A stretch of DNA of 64,000 nucleotides from CAWANF01 sp963783355 (GTDB taxonomy: Bacteria; Bacteroidota; Rhodothermia; Balneolales; DATFMH01), in assembly GCA_963783355.1 (NCBI GenBank), contig CAWANF010000013.1, positions 1-64,000 on the forward strand, given 5' to 3'. A model generated the notes under the pieces. That model saw only the letters and a list, made by a program, of their open reading frames with translations. It was not told where the DNA came from and did not search any database. The stretch's first letter is position 1; each line of letters starts with the position of its first letter. The position numbers were made by a program, and so were the translations under genes. Shown one piece after another: positions 8,839-21,508 of this stretch.

Positions 8839-10149
8839 ATGAGTTTAATAGAGAACTTTCGAAATATCTTCAAAGTTGAAGAACTAAAAAAACGGATTCT
8901 GTATACCGTCGGTATTCTGATGATTTACAGAATTGGTAGTTATATCACATTACCTGGTGTTGATGCAAGTCAGTTAGTGCAACAATCGGGACCTGCAACA
9001 AATCTATTGGGATTATTCAATTTGTTTGTTGGTGGTGCCTTTGCACGTGCCGGCGTTTTTGCTCTGGGTATTATGCCTTACATTACGGCAGAAATTATTC
9101 TTCAGTTAATGGGGGCTGTTGTTCCCTATTTCCAAAAGCTTCAGAGAGAAGGTGAGGAAGGCAGAAGAAAACTTACCCAAATGTCGCGATATGGAACCGT
9201 CGGTATTACCATGGTACAGGCCATTGGTTTTGCAATTAATCTAATGTCCACATCACCAAATGCTATTGTAGTAACTAAAACAGCATTTGTGATTACCAGT
9301 GTAATAGTATTGACTGCCGGAACTGTATTTGTGATGTGGCTTGGCGAACGTATAACTGACCGCGGAATTGGTAATGGTATTTCGATTATCATTATGATTG
9401 GTATCGTTGCGGCATTGCCGACGAACCTTATAAATGAGTTTAATACGAAGAGTAACCTGATTATCTTTTTAGTGGAATTAGCCGTTTTGATGCTGGTTGT
9501 TGCTGCTGTAGTTGTTCTTACTGAAGGTACACGTAAAATACCTGTTCAATATGCAAAACGAGTAGTCGGGCGAAGGGTTTATGGCGGAACAACCCAATAT
9601 TTACCTTTGCGTGTGAATGCAGCAGGGGTAATGCCTATTATCTTCGCACAATCTATTATGTTCATTCCCAGTACTATCGGACAGTTTTTTCCGAACAATG
9701 AAACGATTCAAATGATGACATCATGGTCGGGCAATTTCACCGGAGTTGGTTACTCTATAGTTTACTTCCTGATCATTATCTTCTTTACCTATTTTTATAC
9801 GGCGATTGCTATAAATCCGAAAGAAATGGGTGATACGATGAAACGTCAGGGTGGATTTATTCCTGGTGTTCGTCCAGGCAAACAAACAGTAGAATTTATT
9901 GATAACATTTTGACCAAGATAACATTGCCTGGTTCTATATTTCTGGGTTTGGTAGCTATCTTGCCGGCCTTTGCAGTAAGGATGGGTGTGACTCCCGGAT
10001 TTGCAATGTTTTTTGGAGGTACAAGTTTGTTGATTATCGTTGGTGTTGCTCTAGATACGTTGCAACAAATTGAAAGCCATTTAATGATGCGACATTACGA
10101 TGGTTTCATGAAGACGGGAAAAATTAAGGGCAGAAAACGGTACGCATGA
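8839..10149 (+). CDS. secY: Protein translocase subunit SecY
   Basis: The central channel subunit of the SecYEG translocon in the inner membrane, 436 residues with about ten transmembrane segments. Family motifs include the plug-region FNLFVGGAF, PYITAEIILQLMGAVVPY and the cytosolic loop RRVYGGTTQYLPLRVNAAGVMPIIFA. The stop overlaps map by four bases (ATGA). Confidence 0.98.
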   Translation: MSLIENFRNIFKVEELKKRILYTVGILMIYRIGSYITLPGVDASQLVQQSGPATNLLGLFNLFVGGAFARAGVFALGIMPYITAEIILQLMGAVVPYFQKLQREGEEGRRKLTQMSRYGTVGITMVQAIGFAINLMSTSPNAIVVTKTAFVITSVIVLTAGTVFVMWLGERITDRGIGNGISIIIMIGIVAALPTNLINEFNTKSNLIIFLVELAVLMLVVAAVVVLTEGTRKIPVQYAKRVVGRRVYGGTTQYLPLRVNAAGVMPIIFAQSIMFIPSTIGQFFPNNETIQMMTSWSGNFTGVGYSIVYFLIIIFFTYFYTAIAINPKEMGDTMKRQGGFIPGVRPGKQTVEFIDNILTKITLPGSIFLGLVAILPAFAVRMGVTPGFAMFFGGTSLLIIVGVALDTLQQIESHLMMRHYDGFMKTGKIKGRKRYA

Positions 10150-10952
10150 TTTATCTGAAGACTGATAATGAAATAAAGAAAATCCGTGAAAGTGCTCAAC
10201 TGGTTTCATTAACGTTGGCGGAAATCGCAAAACATATTGAACCAGGAATTACGACTGCCCGGTTGGATACTATAGCAGAAGATTTTATAAAAAGTAAAAA
10301 TGCAGTACCGGCTTTTAAAGGTTATGGGCCGGCGAATAACAGTTTTCCAAGTTCTTTATGTATTTCTATAAACGATGTGGTGGTTCATGGTATACCCGAT
10401 GATACAAAATTACAAGCTGGTGATATTGTATCGGTGGATTGCGGAGTAGTCAAAGATGGATATTTTGGCGACTCAGCTTATACCTTTGTGGTAGAATCAT
10501 GTGATGAGGAATCCATGAGATTGTTGACTACAACGATGGCATCGTTATATAAGGGTATTGAACAAGCCGTTCATGGTAACAGGATCGGTGATATCGGACA
10601 CGCAGTGCAAAAGCATTGTGAAGATGCTGGTTTCGGTGTTGTTCGTGATTTGGTCGGGCATGGATTTGGAAAAGAATTGCATGAAGATCCGTCGGTTCCC
10701 AATTACGGAAAGTTTCGCAGAGGGGAACGTTTACGCACCGGTATGACTCTGGCTATTGAACCGATGATTACCATGGGAACATGGAGAGTAAATACTCTGG
10801 GCGATGGATGGACTGTCGTTACCGCTGATGGTAAACGTGCAGCTCATTATGAACATGATATACTTGTGCAAGAAGGAAATGCTGAAATTTTAAGCACTTT
10901 TGAGTATATTGAGGAGATAACTAAGATTCAAATTGATAAACAAAGTGTATAA
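10146..10952 (+). CDS. map: Type I methionine aminopeptidase
   Basis: Removes the initiator methionine from new proteins; 268 residues of the pita-bread fold. Metal-ligand motifs are visible: VDCGVVKDGYFGDSAYTF (two Asp), GHGFGKELHEDP (His), AIEPMI (Glu) and a C-terminal YEHDILVQEG segment (Glu expected here). It overlaps secY by 4 nt and infA by one base, so secY-map-infA form one coupled unit. Confidence 0.97.
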   Translation: MIYLKTDNEIKKIRESAQLVSLTLAEIAKHIEPGITTARLDTIAEDFIKSKNAVPAFKGYGPANNSFPSSLCISINDVVVHGIPDDTKLQAGDIVSVDCGVVKDGYFGDSAYTFVVESCDEESMRLLTTTMASLYKGIEQAVHGNRIGDIGHAVQKHCEDAGFGVVRDLVGHGFGKELHEDPSVPNYGKFRRGERLRTGMTLAIEPMITMGTWRVNTLGDGWTVVTADGKRAAHYEHDILVQEGNAEILSTFEYIEEITKIQIDKQSV

Positions 10953-11170
10953 TGGCTAAACAACAGCCCATTAAACAAGACGGTACAATAGTTGAAGCAC
11001 TACCCAATGCACAATTTCGAGTGGAATTGGATAACGGGCATGAGATTTTAGCTCATGTATCCGGAAAAATGAGAATGTATTATATAAAAATTCTGCCTGG
11101 TGATCGCGTTGCAATAGAAATGTCACCATATGATTTGACAAAAGGCCGAATTACATATCGGTATAAATAG
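10952..11170 (+). CDS. infA: Translation initiation factor IF-1
   Basis: IF-1, 72 residues, an OB-fold protein that occupies the ribosomal A site during initiation. It contains EALPNAQFRVELDNGHEILAHVSGKMRMYYIKILPGDRV and ends TKGRITYRYK, as in the family. It begins inside the stop of map (TAATG). Confidence 0.98.
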   Translation: MAKQQPIKQDGTIVEALPNAQFRVELDNGHEILAHVSGKMRMYYIKILPGDRVAIEMSPYDLTKGRITYRYK

Positions 11171-11187
11171 TTAAATATAGAACCTTT

Positions 11188-11304
11188 ATGAAGACAAAGT
11201 CATCCGTACGTAAAAGAAGTGCCAACGACAAAATAGTTCGTCGTAAGGGACGTATTTACGTCATAAACAAGAAGAACCCCCGTAACAAACAGCGTCAGGG
11301 ATAA
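11188..11304 (+). CDS. rpmJ: 50S ribosomal protein L36, zinc-free form
   Basis: L36, 38 residues, between infA and rpsM as usual. The sequence starts MKTKSSVRKRSANDK and ends NPRNKQRQG. The Cys/Cys/Cys/His zinc ligands of the common form are all replaced (Ser, Asp, Asn/Lys, Asn), so this is the C-minus type that does not need zinc. In other bacteria this type is often a zinc-starvation paralogue; here it occupies the main operon. Confidence 0.95.
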   Translation: MKTKSSVRKRSANDKIVRRKGRIYVINKKNPRNKQRQG

Positions 11305-11326
11305 AAGCTAGGTAAAGAAGGAATAT

Positions 11327-11707
11327 ATGGCTCGTATTGCAGGTATCGATTTACCAAAAGAAAAAAGAGGCGAAATTGGCCTTACCTACATTTATGGGAT
11401 AGGTCGCGAACGTTCACGCGAAATTCTGGAAAAATCCGGTATTGATTATGATACCAAAGTAAACGAATGGACCGATGAACAAGTGGCCGCGATCCGTAAG
11501 GTTATTGAAACAGATTATAAAGTCGAAGGCGCATTAAGGAGTGAAGTTAATTCCAATATTCGTCGCCTGATGGAAATTGGCTCCTACAGAGGTTATCGGC
11601 ACAGACGTGGACTTCCTGTCAGGGGGCAGCGTACAAAAACAAACGCTCGTACCCGTAAAGGAAGAAGAAAAACCGTTATGGGTAAAAAGAAAGCTACTAA
11701 GAAGTAA
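11327..11707 (+). CDS. rpsM: 30S ribosomal protein S13
   Basis: S13, 126 residues, head of the small subunit and contact with P-site tRNA. It begins MARIAGIDLPKEKRGEIGLTYIYGIG and carries GSYRGYRHRRGLPVRGQRTKTNARTRKG at the C-terminus, followed by a short Lys-rich tail. First ribosomal protein of the alpha operon segment. Confidence 0.98.
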   Translation: MARIAGIDLPKEKRGEIGLTYIYGIGRERSREILEKSGIDYDTKVNEWTDEQVAAIRKVIETDYKVEGALRSEVNSNIRRLMEIGSYRGYRHRRGLPVRGQRTKTNARTRKGRRKTVMGKKKATKK

Positions 11708-11728
11708 TAATTAAACACTCTTTTAAGA

Positions 11729-12133
11729 ATGGCAAAAAAGCAAGTAAAAAGTGCAGCTGGATCTAAGAAGAAGAAAAAACAACTAACAGATCCCAATGGT
11801 TTGGCTTTCATCAAAGCTACCTTTAATAATGTCATTGTTACCTTAACGGATAGCGATGGTAATGTTTTGTCCTGGTCTTCAGCTGGTAAGGAAGGATTTA
11901 GAGGATCACGTAAAAATACGCCTTATGCTGCTCAGTTGAGTTCCGAAACGGCTGCAAAAGAAGCCTATGACATGGGACTGCGTAAAGTCAATGTGTTTGT
12001 AAAAGGCCCCGGTTCCGGACGTGAAGCTGCAATAAGAGCTTTAGCAACAGCTGGTATAGAAGTCGAGACAATTAAAGATACAACTCCTATACCACACAAT
12101 GGTTGCAGACCACCAAAAAGAAGACGTGTTTAA
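11729..12133 (+). CDS. rpsK: 30S ribosomal protein S11
   Basis: S11, 134 residues, platform of the small subunit. Core motifs: ATFNNVIVTLTDSDGNVLSWSSAG, then VKGPGSGREAAIRAL and the C-terminal TPIPHNGCRPPKRRRV. The N-terminus has a Lys-rich extension of about 18 residues. Confidence 0.98.
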   Translation: MAKKQVKSAAGSKKKKKQLTDPNGLAFIKATFNNVIVTLTDSDGNVLSWSSAGKEGFRGSRKNTPYAAQLSSETAAKEAYDMGLRKVNVFVKGPGSGREAAIRALATAGIEVETIKDTTPIPHNGCRPPKRRRV

Positions 12134-12165
12134 TTAAAGAAATTAATTCCTAATAATTCGAGTAC

Positions 12166-12771
12166 ATGGCAAGATATAGAGGTCCTAAACAGAAGAAAGC
12201 TCGTCGATTTAAAGAGCCCATTTTTGGCCCCAGCAAAGCATTAGAGCATAAACCATATGGCCCTGGCCAGCATGGTCGTAGCCGCAGAGGTAAAAAATCG
12301 GAATATGCAATCCAGTTGGAGCAAAAACAAAAGGCTAAATATACATATGGCCTGCTGGAACGCCAATTCCGGAATTTATTTGAAAAAGCTCAATCCAAAT
12401 CAGGAGTAACGGGCGATAATTTATTACAATATCTTGAAGCCAGGTTAGATAATTCGGTTTATCGTATGGGATTTGCCAGAACCAGAAGACAAGCTCGTCA
12501 ATTGGTTAATCACGGGCATGTTGTAGTAAATGGTGTAGTGGTAAGTATACCATCCTACAGTCTTCGTCCCGGTGATATTGTTACTGTCCGGCCAAAGTCA
12601 AGAAAAATTGAAGTTATAGAAGATTCTGTAGCAAATTCACCAAAAAAGAAATTCAGCTGGCTGGAAGTAGATAAAAAGTCAATGTCAGGCAAATTTCTGA
12701 ATTATCCTCAGATGCAGGATATACCGGAAAATATTAATGTACAGCTTATCGTTGAGCTTTATTCGAAGTAA
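12166..12771 (+). CDS. rpsD: 30S ribosomal protein S4
   Basis: S4, 201 residues, a primary 16S rRNA-binding protein. The N-terminal region is zinc-free (no CxxC). The S4 RNA-binding domain around residues 91-150 contains LEARLDNSVYRMGFARTRRQARQLVNHGHVVVNG. It ends with the conserved NVQLIVELYSK. Confidence 0.97.
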   Translation: MARYRGPKQKKARRFKEPIFGPSKALEHKPYGPGQHGRSRRGKKSEYAIQLEQKQKAKYTYGLLERQFRNLFEKAQSKSGVTGDNLLQYLEARLDNSVYRMGFARTRRQARQLVNHGHVVVNGVVVSIPSYSLRPGDIVTVRPKSRKIEVIEDSVANSPKKKFSWLEVDKKSMSGKFLNYPQMQDIPENINVQLIVELYSK

Positions 12772-12825
12772 TTTTGATTTCCAATTAGAGTGATTTCATC
12801 ATAATTATAACTGGTTAATTTTATT

Positions 12826-13803
12826 ATGAGCAACACCAATCTCCAAATGCCCGATAGTCTCGTTGTTGATGAATGTACCGACATATATGGTCGTTTTGTT
12901 CTTCAACCATTGGAAAGAGGTTATGGCGTTACAATCGGTAATTCCTTTAGACGCGTATTGCTGTCGTCTCTGCCCGGTAATGCAATAATTGCAGTGAAAA
13001 TAGCGGGTGTAAAGCATGAATATTCCAGTATTAAAGGAGTATCGGAAGATGTCTACGACATTATTCTTAATCTGAAAGGTGTGCGTTTTAAACAGGTTGA
13101 ACAAAGTAGTGGCGTCATTCATGTTTCCAAAAAAGGAGCAGGAGCCCTTACTGCTGCAGATATTAATGATGCAACCGCAGAGTACGAGGTTTTAAATCTG
13201 GATCATCATATCGCAACTCTTTCTGAAGATTCTGAAATAGAAATGGAACTTCGTATTGGTCGTGGTAAAGGCTATGTAACCTCAGAAGAAAACAGCTTTG
13301 ATGATGAGACAGATATTGACCTCATAACTGTTGATGCCATATTTACTCCTATTAAGTTGGTTAAATTTAATGTTGAAAATGTGCGCGTAGGTCAACGGAC
13401 CGATTATGAGAAAGTCATTCTCGAAGTAAATACCGACGGTTCTGTTAATCCAAAAGAAGCCCTCACTATTGCAGGTAAGATTCTGAAAGATCACATTGAA
13501 AAATTCATTACTGAAAAAATTGATGAACCATTTGTTCAGGAAGATGAAGAAGTCGATGCTGAAAAAGCCAGGGTTGCCAACCTGTTGAAAACGAGCATTG
13601 AAGATCTCAATTTAAGTGTTCGGGCTTATAACTGTTTAAAATCTGCAAATATCAACTCGATTGGAGAATTAGTAGCCAAAGATGAATCTGAGTTATTGAA
13701 GTTCAGAAACTTTGGGAAGAAATCACTCTCAGAATTGCTTGAAGTGATTGAAGAAAAAAATCTCCATTTCGGTATGGATGTTACAAAGTATTTGGAAAAA
13801 TAA
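12826..13803 (+). CDS. rpoA: DNA-directed RNA polymerase subunit alpha
   Basis: Alpha subunit, 325 residues, which nucleates RNA polymerase assembly. The N-terminal domain (about 1-230) has PLERGYGVTIGNSFRRVLLSSLPG; the C-terminal domain (about 250-320) has LNLSVRAYNCLKSANINSIGEL and FGKKSLSELLEVI, the helix-hairpin-helix that contacts promoter UP elements and activators. It is followed by rplQ after 23 nt. Confidence 0.98.
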   Translation: MSNTNLQMPDSLVVDECTDIYGRFVLQPLERGYGVTIGNSFRRVLLSSLPGNAIIAVKIAGVKHEYSSIKGVSEDVYDIILNLKGVRFKQVEQSSGVIHVSKKGAGALTAADINDATAEYEVLNLDHHIATLSEDSEIEMELRIGRGKGYVTSEENSFDDETDIDLITVDAIFTPIKLVKFNVENVRVGQRTDYEKVILEVNTDGSVNPKEALTIAGKILKDHIEKFITEKIDEPFVQEDEEVDAEKARVANLLKTSIEDLNLSVRAYNCLKSANINSIGELVAKDESELLKFRNFGKKSLSELLEVIEEKNLHFGMDVTKYLEK

Positions 13804-13826
13804 TTTAATAAGGAGTGTTTTAAGCA

Positions 13827-14489
13827 ATGCGTCACTTAAATGCAGGAAGAAAGCTCGGCAGAACAGCTTCTCACAGAAAAGCTACCATGAGAGCTTTATC
13901 CGTGGCTTTGATAAAAAATCACCGGATCGTTACAACGGTAGCGAAAGCCAAAGAATTACGCCGGTATTTTGAACCACTGGTTACAAAAGCGAAAGAAGAC
14001 ACTACCCATAGACGTCGTCAGATATTCGCATTCTTACGCGATAAGGAAGCAACAACCTTAATGTTTGATGAGATTGCGGCCGTTGTAGGTGATCGTCCGG
14101 GTGGATATACCAGGGTCATTAAGTTGGGTACCCGTTCAGGTGATGGTGCTGAGATCGCCATGATTGAATTGGTAGACTTTAATGATGTTAAACCGGAAAC
14201 GAAAGGCAGTAAGAAAAAGAAAACACGTCGTGGTTCCGGTGGTGGTAAGAAAACTGCATCCAAAACAACAGCTAAAAAAGACACAGCTAAACATAAAGCG
14301 GAAGAGCCGGAAGAAGCAGCTGGAGCAAAGGTTGAAGTAAAAGAGGAAAAAGCTGAAAAACCGAAAAAAGCTGAAGAAACTCCGAAAGAGAAAGAGGCAA
14401 AAAAAGAAATTAAAGCTGAAGAAGTAAAATCTGAGGATGTAAAAGAAGAAAGTGATGCCGATAAAAAATCGGATGATGAAAAAGAATAA
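13827..14489 (+). CDS. rplQ: 50S ribosomal protein L17 with long acidic/basic tail
   Basis: L17, 220 residues. Residues 1 to about 125 match the family (MRHLNAGRKLGRTASHRKAT, LRDKEATTLMFDEIA, GGYTRVIKLGTRSGDGAEIAMIELV). About 90 further residues are almost entirely Lys, Glu, Ala and Thr, a low-complexity and probably disordered tail. A good Shine-Dalgarno (AAGGAG) precedes the ATG. Last gene of the super-operon. Confidence 0.96.
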   Translation: MRHLNAGRKLGRTASHRKATMRALSVALIKNHRIVTTVAKAKELRRYFEPLVTKAKEDTTHRRRQIFAFLRDKEATTLMFDEIAAVVGDRPGGYTRVIKLGTRSGDGAEIAMIELVDFNDVKPETKGSKKKKTRRGSGGGKKTASKTTAKKDTAKHKAEEPEEAAGAKVEVKEEKAEKPKKAEETPKEKEAKKEIKAEEVKSEDVKEESDADKKSDDEKE

Positions 14490-14510
14490 ATAGATATTAG
14501 TTTTTATCAT

Positions 14511-14547
14511 AAAGCCTTGGATGCTTAGTCGTTCAAGGCTTTTTTTG
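14511..14547 (+). terminator. Rho-independent terminator of the ribosomal protein operon
   Basis: A hairpin with stem AAAGCCTTG / CAAGGCTTT is followed by a run of seven T, 22 nt after the rplQ stop. It separates the protein operon from the rrn operon. Confidence 0.9.
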
Positions 14548-14650
14548 TATCATTGGGAGAGTGAAAAATAATCAAAAATTTCTGGTTTTCTTAAACCTTT
14601 AAGGAATAAGATTATACTCGAATTTGTCCAAATCATGCGCATTTTTATAA

Positions 14651-14682
14651 TTGACAATAGGTTTAAGGATGTTGTATATTTG
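14651..14682 (+). promoter_or_regulatory. rrn promoter P1, TTGACA-N18-TATATTTG
   Basis: TTGACA at 14651-14656 and TATATTTG at 14675-14682, an 18-bp spacer. The second box matches the TAnnTTTG -7 element known from Bacteroidetes sigma-70 promoters. It lies about 265 nt upstream of mature 16S rRNA. The call is by pattern only. Confidence 0.75.
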
Positions 14683-14762
14683 TAATCCTCGACCGGAAAT
14701 TATCGGTCGGTTGTAAAGCTTCTTTGTTAGATTAAAAAAATCAAAATTAATTGGATTTAGAT

Positions 14763-14794
14763 TTGACAAAGGGTAATAGAAAGTGATATATTTA
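14763..14794 (+). promoter_or_regulatory. rrn promoter P2, TTGACA-N18-TATATTTA
   Basis: TTGACA at 14763-14768 and TATATTTA at 14787-14794, again an 18-bp spacer, 112 bp downstream of P1. The repeated geometry supports both as a tandem rrn promoter pair. The 458-nt region between rplQ and 16S holds only these promoters, the protein-operon terminator and a boxA-like site. Confidence 0.75.
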
Positions 14795-14831
14795 AAATCT
14801 GTCCTGAAAGTGAAGAAAAGGGGGCGGAAGA

Positions 14832-14840
14832 GTTCTTTGA
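14832..14840 (+). promoter_or_regulatory. boxA-like antitermination site before 16S
   Basis: GTTCTTTGA, followed by GAAGACTGAAAAA, resembles the boxA sequence bound by NusB/S10 (consensus close to TGTTCTTTGAAAACT in Gram-positives). It lies downstream of both promoters and about 110 nt before 16S. The same nine bases recur before 23S at 16924. Confidence 0.65.
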
Positions 14841-14948
14841 GAAGACTGAAAAATCAGCCAATCGCATGGCGAGCCCTAATTTAAAAATGGGAGCAGTTTT
14901 TGCAAGCCAAAACCGGGCCGGTTCAAACGAATTGAAAAGTACTACTTT

Positions 14949-16495
<1,547 letters not shown>

Positions 16496-16616
16496 AGAGC
16501 CACCTGGTGGTGGCGGCAAAGACTGCGGCCGTGCGATTAGCTGATTTTTTACTCTGCAAAGGAGCAAAAACTGAGCGTGGAGGTCTCCCCTGGGGAGCCG
16601 GCCGACGCTCTTGCCC

Positions 16617-16690
<74 letters not shown>

Positions 16691-16720
16691 CAAAGCGGGT
16701 CCGCAGGGGCCTGTGGAATT

Positions 16721-16794
16721 GGGGCTATAGCTCAGATGGCTAGAGCACCTGCCTTGCAAGCAGGGGGTCCGGGGTTCGAATCCCCGTAGCTCCA
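16721..16794 (+). tRNA. tRNA-Ala (TGC)
   Basis: A 74-nt cloverleaf with acceptor stem GGGGCTA / TAGCTCC (one G-U pair) and discriminator A. Anticodon TGC at 16755-16757 in the loop CTTGCAA; T-arm GGGGTTCGAATCCCC. It follows tRNA-Ile by 30 nt. Confidence 0.97.
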
Positions 16795-16923
16795 CACCCT
16801 GGGGTGTGGACACAGAGTAGTAAGAATCATCAGCGTCCCGAGGAGCATTCGGGGTGGCTGAATCCTTTTTTTTAGAAAGAAGAGGGTCTGCGGTTCGTTC
16901 GGCAGGGATTCACCAGAAAGGAA

Positions 16924-16932
16924 GTTCTTTGA
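16924..16932 (+). promoter_or_regulatory. boxA-like antitermination site before 23S
   Basis: GTTCTTTGA recurs exactly as upstream of 16S, about 117 nt before 23S rRNA. E. coli rrn operons likewise carry a second boxA in the 16S-23S spacer, so position and sequence agree with that role. The rest of the 16795-17048 spacer contains GC-rich hairpin-forming sequence but no gene. Confidence 0.65.
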
Positions 16933-17048
16933 CGTATTGGAATCTCAGTAGAGAAGCATAGATAGATAGAAAGAAGGTAGAGCAACCGAGCCTGAAAAGG
17001 ATACGGGGCTTGTGCCCCCGCGGGAGCGGGGCTTGTGCAAGTCCTATA

Positions 17049-19942
<2,894 letters not shown>

Positions 19943-20048
19943 TAGGGCTTGGACAAACTCCATCCCAATCCCTTTTGGCAAGGACTCTGCCCCGCTTCCC
20001 GAACCGATTCCAATACGCCTTTTTTTATTGTAGCATTCCAAACTAGTT

Positions 20049-20166
20049 TGGATGAGGTGATCACAGCGAGGAGGTCCCACCCGTTCCCATACCGAACACG
20101 GCCGTTAAGCTCCTCTGCGCCGATGGTACTGCCTATAAGCGGTAGAGTAGGTCGTTGCCTCATCCC
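20049..20166 (+). rRNA. rrf: 5S ribosomal RNA
   Basis: About 118 nt. The ends GGATGAGG and CCTCATCC pair as helix I. Inside are the family landmarks GGTCCCACC, CCATACCGAACACGG and CGCCGATGGTACTG...GAGAGTAGGtype loop E sequence. A run of eight T at 20166-20173 just after helix I probably ends the rrn transcript. Confidence 0.94.
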
Positions 20167-20226
20167 TTTTTTTTCCCCCCTCACTTTTCCACCCACTGTT
20201 TTAGTTCCAAAATGATAGGGATAATC

Positions 20227-20685
20227 TCAAATCAGTTTAACTTCATCCTCTATCAATACGCTGCCTTCCATTAGCTTATGAACAGGACATTTTCCCGCAA
20301 TAATTTTAATACGATTGATTTGATTTTCATCAAAGTCAGCTTTTATTGAAATCGTGTTTTTAATACGTCGCAATTGGCTTCGAACAACGTATTTTTGCTC
20401 TTCCTCACTTAAAACAGTAGAATCTTCTATTTTTTCAATTTTAAAATCAAGATCACAATCAATTGATTCGAATTTCCAGTTTTTGTGGTCCAGGTAAATT
20501 TTAATGGTCATGGCTACACAGGCACCAAGTGCTGCGATAGCCGTTTGCGTAGGTGTCGGTCCTTCATTATTACCACCGGATTCCAATGGTTCGTCCAATA
20601 TTATTTGGTGCTCTCCGACAGATACTATGGTTTTATACTCTTTGCTTGATGGTAGCGTTGTCTTTATGGCAGGATATTTACTCAT
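20227..20685 (-). CDS. OsmC family protein
   Basis: 152 residues of the OsmC/Ohr fold. The two redox cysteines expected of the family are at residues 56 (LGACVAMT) and 133 (GKCPVHKLME), which suggests peroxide-reducing activity, as in OsmC or the YhfA/SACOL1771 branch; the sequence alone does not tell the substrate. It is transcribed divergently from the sirtuin gene, with 108 bp between the starts, and is single. Confidence 0.88.
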   Translation of the reverse strand: MSKYPAIKTTLPSSKEYKTIVSVGEHQIILDEPLESGGNNEGPTPTQTAIAALGACVAMTIKIYLDHKNWKFESIDCDLDFKIEKIEDSTVLSEEEQKYVVRSQLRRIKNTISIKADFDENQINRIKIIAGKCPVHKLMEGSVLIEDEVKLI

Positions 20686-20793
20686 TAATAATATATTCTA
20701 AATGATTATTTTTATTTAGGAATAATAATTTAAAAAGAATTATTCATTTATAGCGACTGTTTCATAGTATAAACAATAAATACATAACTAAAT

Positions 20794-21480
20794 ATGAATA
20801 AAGTAGTCGTATTTACAGGGGCGGGAATTAGTGCAGAAAGTGGTTTAAAAACATTCAGAGATTCAGGCGGTCTATGGGAAGGATATGATGTTATAGAAGT
20901 TGCTTCCATCCAGGGATGGTATCAGGATCCTGAGAAAGTACTGAAATTCTATAATATGCGCAGAAGACAAGCATGGAATTCAGAACCAAATGCAGGTCAT
21001 ATCGCACTTGCTGATCTGGAGAAAAAATATGATGTCACTATCATAACACAAAATGTAGATAATCTTCACGAGAAAGCAGGCTCAGGGAACGTTATCCATC
21101 TTCATGGGAGTTTGTTCAGAGCGCGGAGCTCAAATAATTCTAAACTGACTTATGAAATAGGACCAAAAGATATTAATCCGGGGGAAAAAGCCGAAGACGG
21201 TTCTCAATTACGTCCCGATATTGTATGGTTTGGTGAAGAGGTTCCGATGATGGAGAAAGCTATTGAAGCAGTTCATAATGCGCAGATATTCATGGTAATT
21301 GGCACGTCGCTGGCGGTATATCCCGCTGCCAGTTTATTATACTATATCGATGACAATGTTCCTGTGTATATTGTAGATCCTAAAAAGCCGGAAATCTATT
21401 TGAAAGCAAACTATACCTATATTCAAGATTCGGCGGCGAAAGGGGTACCGGAATTAGTATCAAAGTGGTTGAAAAATTAA
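20794..21480 (+). CDS. cobB: NAD-dependent protein deacylase, sirtuin class III, without zinc site
   Basis: Sirtuin, 228 residues, removing acyl groups from lysine with NAD+. Motifs: GAGISAESGLKTFRD (residues 9-23), TQNVDNLHEKAG, catalytic His in HLHGSLF, WFGEEVP and GTSLAVYPAA. The FYNMRRRQ segment has the Tyr-x-x-Arg pair that class III sirtuins (SIRT5, CobB) use to bind succinyl or malonyl groups. The protein contains no cysteine at all, so the usual four-Cys zinc ribbon is replaced by a short loop (SSNNSKLTYEIG...GSQLRPD). The SGNH hydrolase gene follows 28 nt later. Confidence 0.92.
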   Translation: MNKVVVFTGAGISAESGLKTFRDSGGLWEGYDVIEVASIQGWYQDPEKVLKFYNMRRRQAWNSEPNAGHIALADLEKKYDVTIITQNVDNLHEKAGSGNVIHLHGSLFRARSSNNSKLTYEIGPKDINPGEKAEDGSQLRPDIVWFGEEVPMMEKAIEAVHNAQIFMVIGTSLAVYPAASLLYYIDDNVPVYIVDPKKPEIYLKANYTYIQDSAAKGVPELVSKWLKN

Positions 21481-21508
21481 ATGTAAATAGAACAGCAAAA
21501 TATAAAAT

